NCBI RefSeq assembly: GCF_000143415.4
Contig: NW_003314265.1
Coordinates: 1,322,446 to 1,386,445 of the forward strand
DNA from: Selaginella moellendorffii
Taxonomy: Eukaryota > Streptophyta > Lycopodiopsida > Selaginellales > Selaginellaceae
Direction: 5' to 3'
Length of the DNA: 64,000 nucleotides
Each line of letters starts with the position of its first letter. Within the stretch, counting starts at the first letter, position 1. Below the pieces are notes generated by a model. The model did no database searches. It worked only from the letters and a program-made list of their open reading frames with translations, and had not been told where the DNA came from. Shown piece after piece: positions 52,888 through 64,000 of the stretch. The translations under genes and the position numbers were made by a program.

Positions 52888-53685
52888 AGCTCTCACGAGT
52901 GGATGAAGCTTACCTCTTCATTGTCACGTTTGCGCAATCCTTATAGCCGAACTCTGGATAAAATCAACAAACCGTGTTGGACCAAACTCTTCTTGCCCCC
53001 TGTAGGCTGTAGCCGAATGGATGGCCAGCCCAACATCTTAACAGGACTGGTTATCAGTCAAAAGCAAGGAAGTTAATGAACTCGAGGAACCGTGCATGAT
53101 TGGAAGGCCTAGTATCCACCTTTGTAATTCGGTCATAACACCACAAAGTCCTCGTGAAAAGGTTACCGCATCTGCTGGGATCCTGTAAAACAGGCAACGC
53201 TTAGCTACAAACCAAATCAACCTCAAAGTTACTTACACAGTCAATCAATTCTGGGGAGCTGTTCTTCAAAAGTTGGCTGACGTGCTTTCATTCTCATCTT
53301 ATCAAGAGACTGTTACAGATTGTAACAAGAAATGTCTCGTTTATGCTGACAAGGAACTCCGTGAAGAAATGTATTGCTCATCTGATAATGATATGCTCAC
53401 CATTTCAAAAAATTCTGCATCCTTGTGGGCTGTGGCAAACAATGCGACAATGGCCATCCATAGCTTCTCCGATTGTGGGCCAGAAACAATTCAGAAAACC
53501 TGCTCACGTACAGCAAATGGACGCTCTTACCTCTCTCGTAGAGGCGATAGACCTTGCGAAACGCTCCATCCGACGATTTGCCCGTTCTTCCTTAACATCC
53601 AAAAAATCTCTCACCATTCGATCGAATTTATACTTTTAGTAGACAATCCCTTTGATCTTCCTCTTTCACCTTTTCTCGAATTGGA
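52888..53685. other. SCPL-B 5' flank
   Basis: A diverged version of the flank upstream of SCPL-A, more complete at its far end. On the minus strand GTATAAATTC (about 53630) precedes ATGGTGAGAGATTTTTTGG and an Arg/Glu-rich reading (ERANRRMERFARSIASTRE) ending at GTAAGA. This could be the original first exon or leader of a gene; I cannot identify it. Confidence 0.4.
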
Positions 53686-56600
53686 TCATCCCCTGGGATA
53701 GACGCGGCTGCGGATATAGTCGAACATCCAGATCCACACCGACGAGTAAGCCTTCGCCTCCGGCGGCGATAGCTCCTTCAGCTGCGAAGCCAGCTTCGCA
53801 AAGCTTTTGTTGCAAGCCTCCACTTCCTGCGCTGTGATATCGCCAACTTCGACGCTACAACTTCGCTGCTTGAGCTGCTCTGGAGGATCGAGAGCCCATT
53901 GCATCGCCCAGATCGAAAGCGGTCGCATGTATGCCAGTGAGCGATACTTTCCATCGTTGTCCCAGGCTTCTGGAGTCTGGAAAGCATATCTAAACATCGA
54001 AACACTGCGTTAATCGCTGGCAAACTCGACAGAGAAACGAGCGATACGTACCCGTGTCCTTGGTCGGACCATCCATTCAAAAACACTCCTTTGGCAGTCC
54101 GGAATCCTTCTTCTCGCATGCCTTGCTGAATCATAGCCGCTGCCACAGCATAAGTGGTGCCTGCCCAAACTTCCCGAGACTGGAGCGAAGTCCTATCTTC
54201 ACCGCCACTCGGTAGCATTCCATTGACAGCGCCTTCGTTTCCTCCCTTGTACCGCATGACGTTTGTGGCGAAAACCGTCCCAAGCGCGCTGGTAGCTTGA
54301 TCTTCGCGGACGATTCCAGGAAGTCCAGAAGCCAGAGAATACCACTGCCCTGCGAGTTGATCCGACTGGACCGAGGTGCTGTTCTTGTCGTAGTGGAAGT
54401 AAGAGCCGTTCCACAGTGACTTCTCGTAGACAGCCTTTGCTCGTAGGAACTTGCCGTGAAACATTCTGGATGAAGGCTTGTCCCCGACTAGATCAGCCAA
54501 TGCCGACGCTGCCTGGAGTGCTGCCACCCACAGTCCTCCACAATACGAGCTCACACCGTCGACAGTCCAGAGGTCGTAAGTCTGGTCCGGAACACCGTCG
54601 TTCTCAATCATACCATCGCCATCTCTATCGAACTGGTCTGTGACAGCCATGGCTGCATATGCGGCTGGCCAGACAGCTCTCGCGAATTCCAGATCCCCTG
54701 TAGCAGCTGCGTCTCTGTTTACCTGAACCACGAACTTGCAATTCAGATCCTTCCACTTGCTAGTGTCGTGCAAGTTGTAGCTGTTAAGTGTGTTCCACGG
54801 ATCATGCGTACCGAGGTCGTGTGGAACCGAACCGAAAACAGCTCTGATGCCGGTGTTGCCATATGCCAGATAAAACATCTTTTCTGGATCATGCGAAAGG
54901 GTGGCGGCCGCAAAGTCTCGCTGGAGTTGAAGTTCAAGCCGTGGAAACAAGGCCAGCAGTGCATATGAGGCGTAGAAATGCACGTCGTACGTGTTCCAGA
55001 AATGATATTCCACTCCTTCCAAGTAGAGAAACTGTCCCACGTTATCTTCGACCGCCGGTATACCAATGGACCAAAATGACTGAGCCTCCGAATTTGCGTT
55101 GATAGCGTCTAGCAATGCTTCCGAGACTCCATTGGATTTTACCGGGTTAAGCTTCTGAGCTAAACACGCCTGACGGCAAGTATCTGAAAAACTTAAATCA
55201 CATAGCAAGGTCGTGTAAATGCGTTTCATGTTCATACCTGTCCATATCGTTCCTCCAGCCACCAAGTAGTAAAGCTCGTTAAATAGAGTGTAGCGGTACC
55301 TACAGCCTCATCAGAAACTTAGCAGCAAGTAAGTTATTACGCTCACCATTCTGGAAGGCTGTGGTCGTTTAGGATCGGTTCTTGCCAAGCATGGATCTCA
55401 GATTCCCAGCGCTTGTAATCTATAGACAACAGCGAAATCAGGTAAAATGCGGAGAAATGTCCTCGCTCACTCAAAATGGCGTCGTGAACAAGCTTCGATG
55501 CAGCGTTGCCAGACTTCCCATAAAACTTCGTGTACCTCCTGCGAATTCCGCTCGAGAAGCTAATATAAAGAAGATTATCTCCTTACCTGTAGTAGGAGCT
55601 ACCACCCAAGAAGGTAGCTTTAGGTGAATCCCATGCCAGTCCAAAGGTGATGGATTTTGTTCCGTGTGCTGGAACAACAACACTTGCGGCAACAGCAGCT
55701 CCCACAACGGTTTCCGGTTGCGACAACGAAGCGGACATCGTCGAATTCTTGGCATTAAAGCATCCTTTCTGTAAAAACAAGACAAGGAAATGTCTTCTTT
55801 GAAAACGCTAAGCGGTCCGACCTCTGTTATCTCACTCCACATATCCTTCGCCGTTTGATAAGAATTTCCCTCCGGGGAACCAGCGACTAGAAAACAAGGA
55901 CAGACAGATGTGGAAACATCGTCCGTTTCCCTTGCCGCAATAGCGAACGTCACAGAGTGTTCTTCTTTCCTGAAAAAAGTGAAATAAAAATAAAAAGTCT
56001 TGCTTATTGAAACCTGGAAACCTTTGTTCTACTACCTGTGATGAAGAAGCACCCCACGGACTCCATCCTCTTCCCTGCTTCATGAAGTTAAAACTTTGAC
56101 ATGCGTATCACCGCTTACTCACATGAAAGGAGAATTTTCATGGCCTCCAGATGTTTCCGATCCTCCAGCAATGCTGTTCTGTATATCCGTCGGAATTACA
56201 TGAAGTCAAAGACATGAAACGACTTACAGCCCACGTAAAAAGCAGCGTAGCCGTCGCGTCTTCATCTCCTGTATTTACAAGCTGAAAGAACCGCTCATCT
56301 AGTGCTGATAATGAGTTCTAACTGGCCCACCTCATAGATGAAGACACAAGAAGGAAAACTACTTTCTTTGTAGTTGTGTGGTACGAATGGCGAAACCTGG
56401 CGGCATGTAATCTTCATTTGGGGATCCGGTTCTCCTGAATTGTTAAAACACTTATCATTTGCGAAAAGGAAAGATGCTCGCCTACCATCATAAGTTGTCC
56501 AGGCACGAGGGAATAACCCGTAATAAGTGCTTTTTACCCCAGTTAGATTCCAGTTCCAAGAAGAAATCCCGGACTCAGTCTCCTTACTATGTAAGAAAAA

Positions 56601-57430
56601 GAAAAAAAACAATAAGTCAGCGCGTAAAAGCAGGCTTTGGTCCGAAAATGTACCTTTCAAAAACTGGCTCACCAGGAAACAACACTGATGAGGTCTTTTG
56701 CGTTGTACCATCTTTACTGTGCCGGGTGATAAAAACCTGCGTAGAATTTCAGCATACGTTAGCTGCAAGAAGGGAAAGCTTCACTTCATACCGAGAACTG
56801 ATCAGCTAGAACAGCAGAAGTCTGGCAAACGGTTGGAAGCAGTTGCCATCGTGAAAAATCACCTCGGAAACCTCTACCAATGCTTCCTCCCCTGCACGGC
56901 CGTTAATTCCAAAATCACTCTACACGAGTTAACAAGACTCGACTCACTCTTCCAAAGCGAAGGCAGTAATATACAGACCCAATTCCACCGAGAGGAACAC
57001 CTTGGCACGAAGAAGCCGGCGTATCTTGAGGGTAGAATGGATCGATAGGCGCTCTCTGCGAGAGAAAGAAAAAACCAAGCTAAGAACCGAATTTTCCATC
57101 GATCTAGAGAAAACGCTACCCGTCCTTGTTCGTGCTCACTTCTGCAAAACTTCCACAGCCGGACACCCATCGGCAGCTATGAAATTCGAGCAAACAAAAC
57201 CAAAGCCTGTGAGATCTTGACTTCCACAAAACAATGACAAACCATCTCAAGTATTTCTCTGAGAGTTGGCTTAAACTCTGTGAGCTCCACCACAGGAGTA
57301 TCCAGCCTCCGCTTCCACGCCAGTGCTGGCAGCCCCATTCCTGGATCTGCCTCGATGTGGCGCTGGAGAAACGAAATCAAAACCAGCGAACGCAAATAGG
57401 AAAATGCGAGTCAAGCCTTGCTACCTCCAT
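53686..57430 (-). CDS. Non-lysosomal glucosylceramidase (GBA2-type, GH116)
   Basis: Eighteen exons read in phase from 57430-57425 through 57362-57243, 57176-57120, 57055-56979, 56891-56792, 56736-56654, 56586-56486, 56434-56331, 56281-56228, 56178-56123, 56074-56036, 55966-55822, 55768-55587, 55538-55471, 55419-55347, 55299-55238, 55183-54052 and 53989-53686. The total is 2,763 nt (920 aa). The N-terminal beta-domain has [47 protein letters not shown] and [16 protein letters not shown]. The catalytic (alpha/alpha)6 barrel has [20 protein letters not shown] (nucleophile Glu region) and [19 protein letters not shown] (acid/base Asp region). The enzyme cleaves glucose from glucosylceramide at the cytosolic side of membranes. 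The frame is also open upstream to an ATG at 57634, which would add 68 residues; the shorter start is chosen because family members begin close to the RHIEADPG block. Confidence 0.93.
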
Positions 57431-58016
57431 AGCCGGCTGAGAGGGACAAGCTCTCAAACAAGCGAGCGTCCTCACAAAAGTGGACCCTTTGCTTGCAATC
57501 TTGCTGTGAACGTAGATTCCCCGCCAAGGAGCAGCAACAGCGGCATTGTTTAAGAGAATCTGCCAATTGGAGCTCACCACTGTAGATGCTGCGGCCGACG
57601 TAGACGTCGATCTGGAGCTCACGAACTGGATCATCGCGCCTTTAAGCACGGAGATCGAATAGATCGCTCGATCGTGCTCCAGCGACAAGAACAGGGCAGG
57701 ACAGGACAGCTAACGATTTCAACTTGCGCTGGATGGATCGAACAAATCGAGCTGTCGCTGCGCTCCCGTTCCACGCGCTCGATTAAAGAACCCTAGCCTA
57801 GCCAATCAAACAAATGTAACAACATTGGAACTACTTAATGTGTCCTTCTGGCCATAGGAAATCTGGATTATTTTCTCTTCGCTTGCGTGAGCTTAAGCAA
57901 CACGAAGAGTGGCAGCGCCAGCAGCGTTCTCTTCGAGCTTGTTGTCCCTACGGCATTAGCACATTTTTTCTTGTTCCTGTCCAGCGCCAAAACGCTATAG
58001 TAAGTAGCAAGGAAAC
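57431..58016. other. Region between GH116 and GH38 genes
   Basis: Holds the probable leader of the GH116 gene, an alternative in-frame N-terminal extension (57634-57431) and the 3' UTR of the alpha-mannosidase. No other gene is recognised. Confidence 0.5.
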
Positions 58017-61000
58017 TTACTCGAAGTGGATCTGGATGGTGCGAATCTCCATGCATCCGAGCTCCACCTCCATCTTGCTCGCGTCCAGTGCCGCTCCCCG
58101 CGGTGACTTTCGAGTGATTCCGGCCTTTGCGATCGTCCACTTGAGAGGCTTGATGTTGGACTTTTCTTGGTTCGCGGAGAGTGAGAGCTCCGTCGCCGAC
58201 TTGATCTGGAGCGTGACACAAGTGGGAAGCGTTTAGTATTGTTACTTAGTGGAGAAAGTTTAGCTTACCTTGCGGCCTGGAAAGAGTTTGCTCAGGTCGA
58301 CAGTTACGGTCTTGGATAAATCTTCGTCTTCATCAGCCTGTCGGATGCGGTTTTTTAGTATTTTAGCCAACCAACTTATTGTCGTACCTCGTACAAATGG
58401 GCCAAACGCAACAGAGCATCTCCATTGTCCAATGCCTGTCAAGCACAAAAAGTTAGAAGCTCACCCAAACAGAGATTGATCCACCTGAAGTGTTATAAGT
58501 CCAACGTTTTCTGGTAATGCATATCCCGACGCAAATGGGGTGAAACCATTTATCTTGTTCTCCCCATCCTGCAATGCGAAGTTAGACTGCGTACTGCACG
58601 TACTTATAGCATCACGTACCGTTGTTCCAAAATAAAGTTGTAGAGGAAACAGCTTCTTCTGCCCTTCATACCGGCGCCAACGAGCAGCTTTGGCAACCGG
58701 GTTCACGTTAATATAAGAAATGCCTTGCACCTGTTAAACAGAAATAACATAACGCGACTAGTCCAAAGAACCGAAAGAAACTTAAACTCACAGTCAAGCC
58801 TTCGCAGTTGCTCGAGTTTCGTTGAGGCAGACAGACAACTTCGTCCAGCGCCTCTCCAACTCCTCTCCCATCATCAACTAGCAAGCGTCTACAGAGAAAA
58901 TTTATACAGTAAGAAAAGAAAATCGAGAAAGGCACACCTATGTAGCATGACTTCAAGTTGACCATCTGAAATGCTTCCGGCACCAACAGAACGGTCAACC
59001 AAAATCGAAAAGTCCGTTTTCTTGTCCGTCAGGTAAACTCCAAGATTCACCTACACGTATTACCGAAGTATATAACCACAAAGCAGAGCAAGTAGCAGCC
59101 TTACCGGGTAATAGTTCCCAGCAACTGGTTGTGTAACTTCTAGCTTCCAGTCGGATCTGAAATCCCTTACCTGCAGAAACATCAGCAAGAGAAAAATATA
59201 TATTTCAGTTTCTTACCCGCTTTATAAAGTCACGACCATTTGAATCACTATAAAACACGCCCTCACTGGGAATGCCAGTTGTGAATCTGGTTATTACTTC
59301 TTTGCCGATTCCATCGTCAACTGGAATCGGGCCAACCTGAATAAAGGAAGGAAAGTTAAGATCTGCAGTCCAGAATCTAGCTGTTTATACCACAAATTCT
59401 ACTTCTGCATGCCCGACATCTTTGTACAATCTGAAAATCTGCAAAACTCAAGCAACAACATATAAACTAAGAATATAGGCAGAACTTCACAGCACCTGGT
59501 AGATCCACGGAGCAACTTCCTGGTGAACCTCTTCAACTAAAGGCCCTCGAACAATTTTTAAAGACACCTTCCAAGAGAAAGGCACGTGAAACCTTGTTCA
59601 GCATTATGCAATAAATATTAAGTTACCTCACTTGCCACCGGTGTGGCTGTTTGCCCATCTGGAAGAAAAATATATGCTCCCGAGTGCTGACACAGATGAA
59701 AAATCCATCACGACAAGACATTGTAATCTATGTGTCATACCTGTCCGGATCCAGCATAGCCGGCGTACCAGTAATAAGATTGTTGAACAGGAGTTTCAGC
59801 CTGAAAATAAAAATAAAAATGAATGGTAACGCCACGAGACATTATTTACATACCCCAGATTTGCCATTCGATATTCTTGTCAAATGACCAGTTTTTGAAG
59901 AAAATGTCAATTTAGTATCAAATCCAGCTGCAATAGAACTAGATCCGTTGCTGCTTTCGAACTTTGACACTGTTGCTGCATTCAGAGGAGTAGATTATAT
60001 AGAGTCAAATTAGTAGCACAAAACTTACCAGTGTCTGCCGATCCAATACTAACATAGTATGTGCTTACACCAAGAGGAGGTACAGCAGCTTTGAAATAAA
60101 GCCAATAACTAGGAGGTGTCCCCGGAGCCACCCCGAGATTAGCACGTACGTAATAGGATCTGGTTCTTTTCGTTGCGTCACTCACAGGTACAAGCTGAGA
60201 GGGCACTGCTTTACCAGAGGCATCTTTTACAACTAGTCCTTCTTCATTAACCTGCAAGGCCTCAGCATAAGCATACCTCAACAATTTTTTAATGTACATA
60301 CAGGTATCCGAACATAATCTTCTCTTTGCCATCCCAGTGGATTGTATGCTGTTACAACCTGCAAAACTCAAGGGTTAGCATTGCTGCATGAAACTTGGAG
60401 TCTATACCAAGTTCTTTTTTGCGTGTTCTGTCAACGGGCAAAAGCTGACGTTGAGAAGCGGGCACTGGAGAATTAACAAGCGTTCTAAGGAGAAAATATC
60501 ATGCTTAAAAGTTACCTTCACAAAATTCTCTTCAGAAGAACTTGTTAATGCCTTCAGAGCCGACTTTACAACCAAGTCCGACTGCAAAGTCATCGTCAAT
60601 AAAAAAGCGTAGCATCCTATAGAATTAAAGCATACCTCAGCTGCACCAATGGCCAGGCGCTTCGCATAATCATTTGTGACGTGCTGTTTTTCAGTTCCAC
60701 TAACACCATCATGGTGTTGAGAAATACTCAATGCATCCCACAAGCTGTCAGTATTAGGACCATCTTTCTTCCTTCCAGCTAGAAACTCAAGTTGTCTTGC
60801 TGCCTGGTAAACCTATCAGTAGCTAGACAGAACGCACAAAGTTCTTGCCTGAAAAAATCCGCTGACTTCTCTGACATATCCCTTGAACGCAGCTCTACTG
60901 GTGAAATATCCAGTCCAGAAAGATTTTCCATCATCAGCATACCTGTAACAACAACTTCAAATGAATAATACTACTTCTAGTTGTAAGCTTACGGGAAAAA

Positions 61001-62524
61001 ATCGTCCGTCTTCAGCGGCCAGGTTTCATCCGCAGCGTGTTTGGCGTCAAGGTACATTGATGGGGTTGAGTATAGGGCGTTGACTCTACCATCCTGCATC
61101 AGTCCCCTCGTCAGTCTAGCAGAAAAAAATATTACGTACCCACAAGATTCACGTAGTGAATGAACTTATCCATTTGCACAAACCACTTGCCAGCTAATGC
61201 GTACTTAAAATCATTTCCCATGGTCCACATTATATGATTGGTACGTGTTATATTTGCCTGCAAGAAACAGTTAGCAGATCGTTTTTTTTACAATAGCAAT
61301 CAACCTGGGATTGAGCTGCAGCTACAAATGCGTCCACTCTCTCCTTCACGTTATAATCAAAAAGCAAAGGATCGTCCTGGAACAGCATCGTAAATAGCGC
61401 GATTTTTTAAAAATCAAAACCAGCTTACTTGAACTGGAATCTCGTCTGATTCTTCGTAAGCTAAACCATGACCATCTGGTGGACCGTAATGGACTGGAAA
61501 AATACTTGTAAATACCTGCTCTCCAGAGAGAGTTAATCAATCTTTTAGCCTTACTAAATAGCAACTCACCTGTGCATCCGAGCCTAAAGTATTTGAGCCC
61601 TGCCAAATAACTTCTAAGCTTTTGTCCTTGTATCTTTGACGTCTATCTTGATAGTCAATTCGGGCGAAAAATAATGCGTCAAAACCAAGCTGAATGGACA
61701 AAAACAAAGAGTACGTAAGGCCAGAAGCCATGACAAAGCTGTATCTCGTACCTCGGCGCCTAGAAGATATGCTTGAACGGCGGAGTGACCAAAAGGATCA
61801 ATCTGCCATCCAATGCGAGGAGTCACTCCAAATTGCTCCTTGATATACTTGTGTCCAAGGGTCGTCTGCTCAATCATATCTATGTAATGCGTCGCTGCTT
61901 CATCGTGCATGCACCATCCCCCGTTTCTACAATTTGGAAGCGCCGTGAAATTCCTCTCACAAACACGAAAGTAAAAGAGCCATCGATCGACTTACATGAG
62001 CTCAAGCCTTCCGGAATGGATCAGCTCTTTTACAACACTTTGCACCTCTTCTGTTTGTTCTCTCCACCATCTCTGGAAAAACGCCTGAAACTCGAGAAAA
62101 TTACTGCTGGATTCTCAAAGAAAGAAATAGAGAGATAAGAATCAATGCAAGTACCTGCTCGACATACACGAATTTTCGATCCGGATTACTCGTCAGGTAC
62201 ATGAGAATGCTATCGAGAATGTACTGGACTCCAGCTTCCTGTCAATCGCTAGGTTATTCCCCCAATTTCTTGCCGCGGATGATCCGAAAATCCAGCGAAA
62301 GAGCTGGATTCACGCAGAAAACACACCTGGATGGTATTGTTGGATCCAATGTAGTACTGATCCACAGTCTTGAGCCATCCGACATCATCGTGCGTGTGTG
62401 GGACGAGATGGACGTTGATCTTGCCGGCGACAATGCCGGCCGTGGTGTTGTACCTCTTGCTCGCGCCCAGCTCCGCGATCGCCAGGAAGACGAGGATGGT
62501 CAAGAGGGAGCGGCCGCCCGCCAT
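58017..62524 (-). CDS. Alpha-mannosidase (GH38), lysosomal/vacuolar type
   Basis: A many-exon gene. Exon 1 is 62524-62327 (66 codons): signal peptide [20 protein letters not shown], then [20 protein letters not shown], whose HTHDD supplies zinc ligands. Later exons read [31 protein letters not shown] (nucleophile Asp in IDPFGHS), [24 protein letters not shown], and [17 protein letters not shown] with a further zinc-binding His. The distal exons include the beta-sandwich blocks, ending [12 protein letters not shown] and a stop at 58017. The enzyme removes alpha-mannose from N-glycans in the vacuole. The start is the second of two nearby Met-like positions; the upstream codon is TTG. I did not phase every one of the more than 20 exons, so a defect in the middle cannot be excluded. 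The gene diverges from the PPR gene at 62776, with 251 bp between starts. Confidence 0.9.
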
Positions 62525-62775
62525 AGCCAAAATCTCAAACCCCGAAAGGAAAACGTTCTTTTGCCATAGGCGACTCTGTTGTCATATACACCAGACGCTG
62601 GAACATTCCATAATCCAAATGGTGCGACCCGAGCCGTCCATCGCCTGACGATTCGTCGTCTATCCTGGCCGTCGCATCGAACAATGGATGGAAAGCACTA
62701 TAGCTTGTCCGCTTTGCTTGACTGGATATCGACATTCTTGGCGCATTCTATCCGAGACTAGGGCATGACTTGTTG

Positions 62776-64000
62776 ATGCGATCGATCACCCGGCGCTTCT
62801 CCGGACAGGACGATCCCGCACTAGCGCTGGTCCAGGGCTTGAAATCTTGCGGCTGCGCGCAAGATTTGGAGGCGCTACACGCCGGCATTCTTGGATCCGA
62901 GCATTGCCACGACAGGTTTGTGTGCAATCACTTGATCGAGGCGTATGGCCGCTGCGGGCTACCCGGAAGAGCGCGCGAGGTCTTGGATGGGATTCGCAAT
63001 GCGAATCTCCACTCGTGGAACATCATGGTCCAGGCATATGCACAGAACGGGCTTGTGGAGGAGGCCAGATCGCTGTTTGGATCGATGCCGCGGCGGGATT
63101 TCATCTCCTGGGGAAGCGTGATGAACGCTCACGCGCAGGCTGGGGATTTTGGATCGTGCCTGGAGGTCTTTCGCAGGTGCCCACAGCTGGATGTGGTCGC
63201 GTGTAGCTCGATGCTCGCAGCGTATGCCCAGGCAGGGCATCTGGAAGAAGCAAAGGCATTGTTTGAGAGGATGGAATCCAGGAATGCGGTGTCTTGGGCG
63301 GCTCTGATAGCTGCTCACGATCAACAGAAGAACTGCGAGCACGCAGAGATAATTCTAATCCTGATGCCGGAGCATAGCTTTCCGGCCTGGAACAGTGCTA
63401 TGACCGTCTATGCCCATGCCGGGCATCTCTCCAAGGCCAAGAGTTTGTTCGACGAGATGCCCGAGAGGAACTTGATCATCTGGACGCTGCTGCTTGGCTG
63501 CTATGCTCGAAACGGTGAAGTTGGACTGGCCAGAGGCGCTCACGCGAGGATGCCAGAGTGGGACGTGGTTTCCAACGATGCAATGCTCACGGCACTGGTC
63601 TTGGCTGGAAGCTCGTATCTAGCGGAGGCCAAGGAGATGTTCGTGAGATTGGAGGAGCGGAGCTTGGTGTCGTGGAACGTCATGGTTTCAGCGGTTTCAC
63701 AGAGCGATCAAGTGGATGCTGCGAGAACGATGTTTGATAGAATGCCACAGTGGGTCGTTTCTTCGTGGAACATCATGGTTTCAGGCTACACTCACGCTGG
63801 TCGCCTGGATGAAGCAGTGTCTATGTTCCAGAGCATGCCGGGGCGAGACCAGCTCTCCTGGAACGCCATAGTCACGGCATTTACTCAGCTCGACTGCTCG
63901 AAAGAGTTTCTTACGCTCTTCCATCTAATGCCGGTGTGGAACCTGGTGACTTTCACTTGTGCTATGGGAGTATATGCGCTGAAGGGTGACACCGAAACGG
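62776..64000 (+). CDS. PPR protein, 5' part (continues beyond the window)
   Basis: The ATG at 62776 opens a frame with no stop up to the window edge (about 408 codons). After a leader (ALVQGLKSCGCAQDLEALHA, the L-rich pre-repeat typical of PLS PPR proteins) there are at least nine motifs, for example HSWNIMVQAYAQNGLVEEAR, DVVACSSMLAAYAQAGHLEE and SSWNIMVSGYTHAGRLDEAV. Motif lengths are mostly 31 residues, as in the gene at 32100-34253, so the two are probably paralogues. The C-terminal class (E or DYW) is not visible. Confidence 0.93.
   Translation, partial: MRSITRRFSGQDDPALALVQGLKSCGCAQDLEALHAGILGSEHCHDRFVCNHLIEAYGRCGLPGRAREVLDGIRNANLHSWNIMVQAYAQNGLVEEARSLFGSMPRRDFISWGSVMNAHAQAGDFGSCLEVFRRCPQLDVVACSSMLAAYAQAGHLEEAKALFERMESRNAVSWAALIAAHDQQKNCEHAEIILILMPEHSFPAWNSAMTVYAHAGHLSKAKSLFDEMPERNLIIWTLLLGCYARNGEVGLARGAHARMPEWDVVSNDAMLTALVLAGSSYLAEAKEMFVRLEERSLVSWNVMVSAVSQSDQVDAARTMFDRMPQWVVSSWNIMVSGYTHAGRLDEAVSMFQSMPGRDQLSWNAIVTAFTQLDCSKEFLTLFHLMPVWNLVTFTCAMGVYALKGDTET

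Noticed and set aside
53273-53701. 142-codon plus-strand frame in the SCPL-B flank
   Set aside because: The homologous flanks of SCPL-A do not keep this frame, so it is not conserved as protein.

Overview
This window looks like a land-plant nuclear genome, most likely a lycophyte such as Selaginella (inference). The evidence: spliceosomal introns are consistently tiny (about 50-70 nt, GT-AG), genes are very densely packed, two PPR genes are intronless, a flagellar SPEF1-type gene sits beside ordinary plant families (GDSL esterase, MYB-CC, tapetal-type bHLH, germin-like protein, GH17, SCPL peptidase), and retroelements are plant-type with the TGGTATCAGAG primer-binding site.

Left third (1-18 kb): repeat-rich. 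A decayed Ty3/gypsy chromovirus lies on the minus strand (1 to at least 7365; the left LTR is outside the window). Two later insertions interrupt it: a 701-bp TRIM element (2117-2817) with 194-bp LTRs, and a 1.8-kb TG...CA element (4608-6423) flanked by a perfect 5-bp duplication, probably a solo LTR, which carries a composite GAGTCC/GAGACCGGGACC minisatellite. Next come AT-rich DNA with a 94-bp (TA)n tract, a truncated purple acid phosphatase pseudogene, an intact germin-like gene, a germin-like pseudogene and a copia remnant beginning next to it.

Middle (17.7-37 kb): single-copy genes. In order: a GH17 beta-1,3-glucanase (-), SPEF1/CLAMP (-), a bHLH10/89/91-type transcription factor (-), a long many-exon helical-repeat-like protein (+), a cyanovirin-N homology (CVNH) lectin locus (-), an OCT7/NiaP-like MFS transporter (-), a 717-aa PPR protein (-), a GDSL esterase/lipase (-) and histone H2A (-). 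The last four are packed within about 6 kb with gaps of 49-242 bp.

Right part (37-53 kb): a tandem segmental duplication. The unit holds the 3' half of a MYB-CC gene, a tRNA-Leu(CAG), plastid-type argininosuccinate synthase, a trypsin-like gene and a serine carboxypeptidase-like (SCPL) gene. Unit 1 is 37844-44686 and unit 2 is 44687-51990. The junction joins the 3' end of a second SCPL gene to MYB intron 3. Decay is unequal: the first MYB-CC and argininosuccinate synthase genes are intact while their copies are broken, both trypsin-like copies are damaged differently, both SCPL-A copies look intact, and SCPL-B is internally deleted.

Right end (53.7-64 kb): a GH116 glucosylceramidase (18 exons, 920 codons in phase), a GH38 lysosomal-type alpha-mannosidase, and the start of a second PPR gene diverging from it. 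Exon coordinates are my own reading of splice signals and reading-frame continuity. No alignment or transcript data were available.
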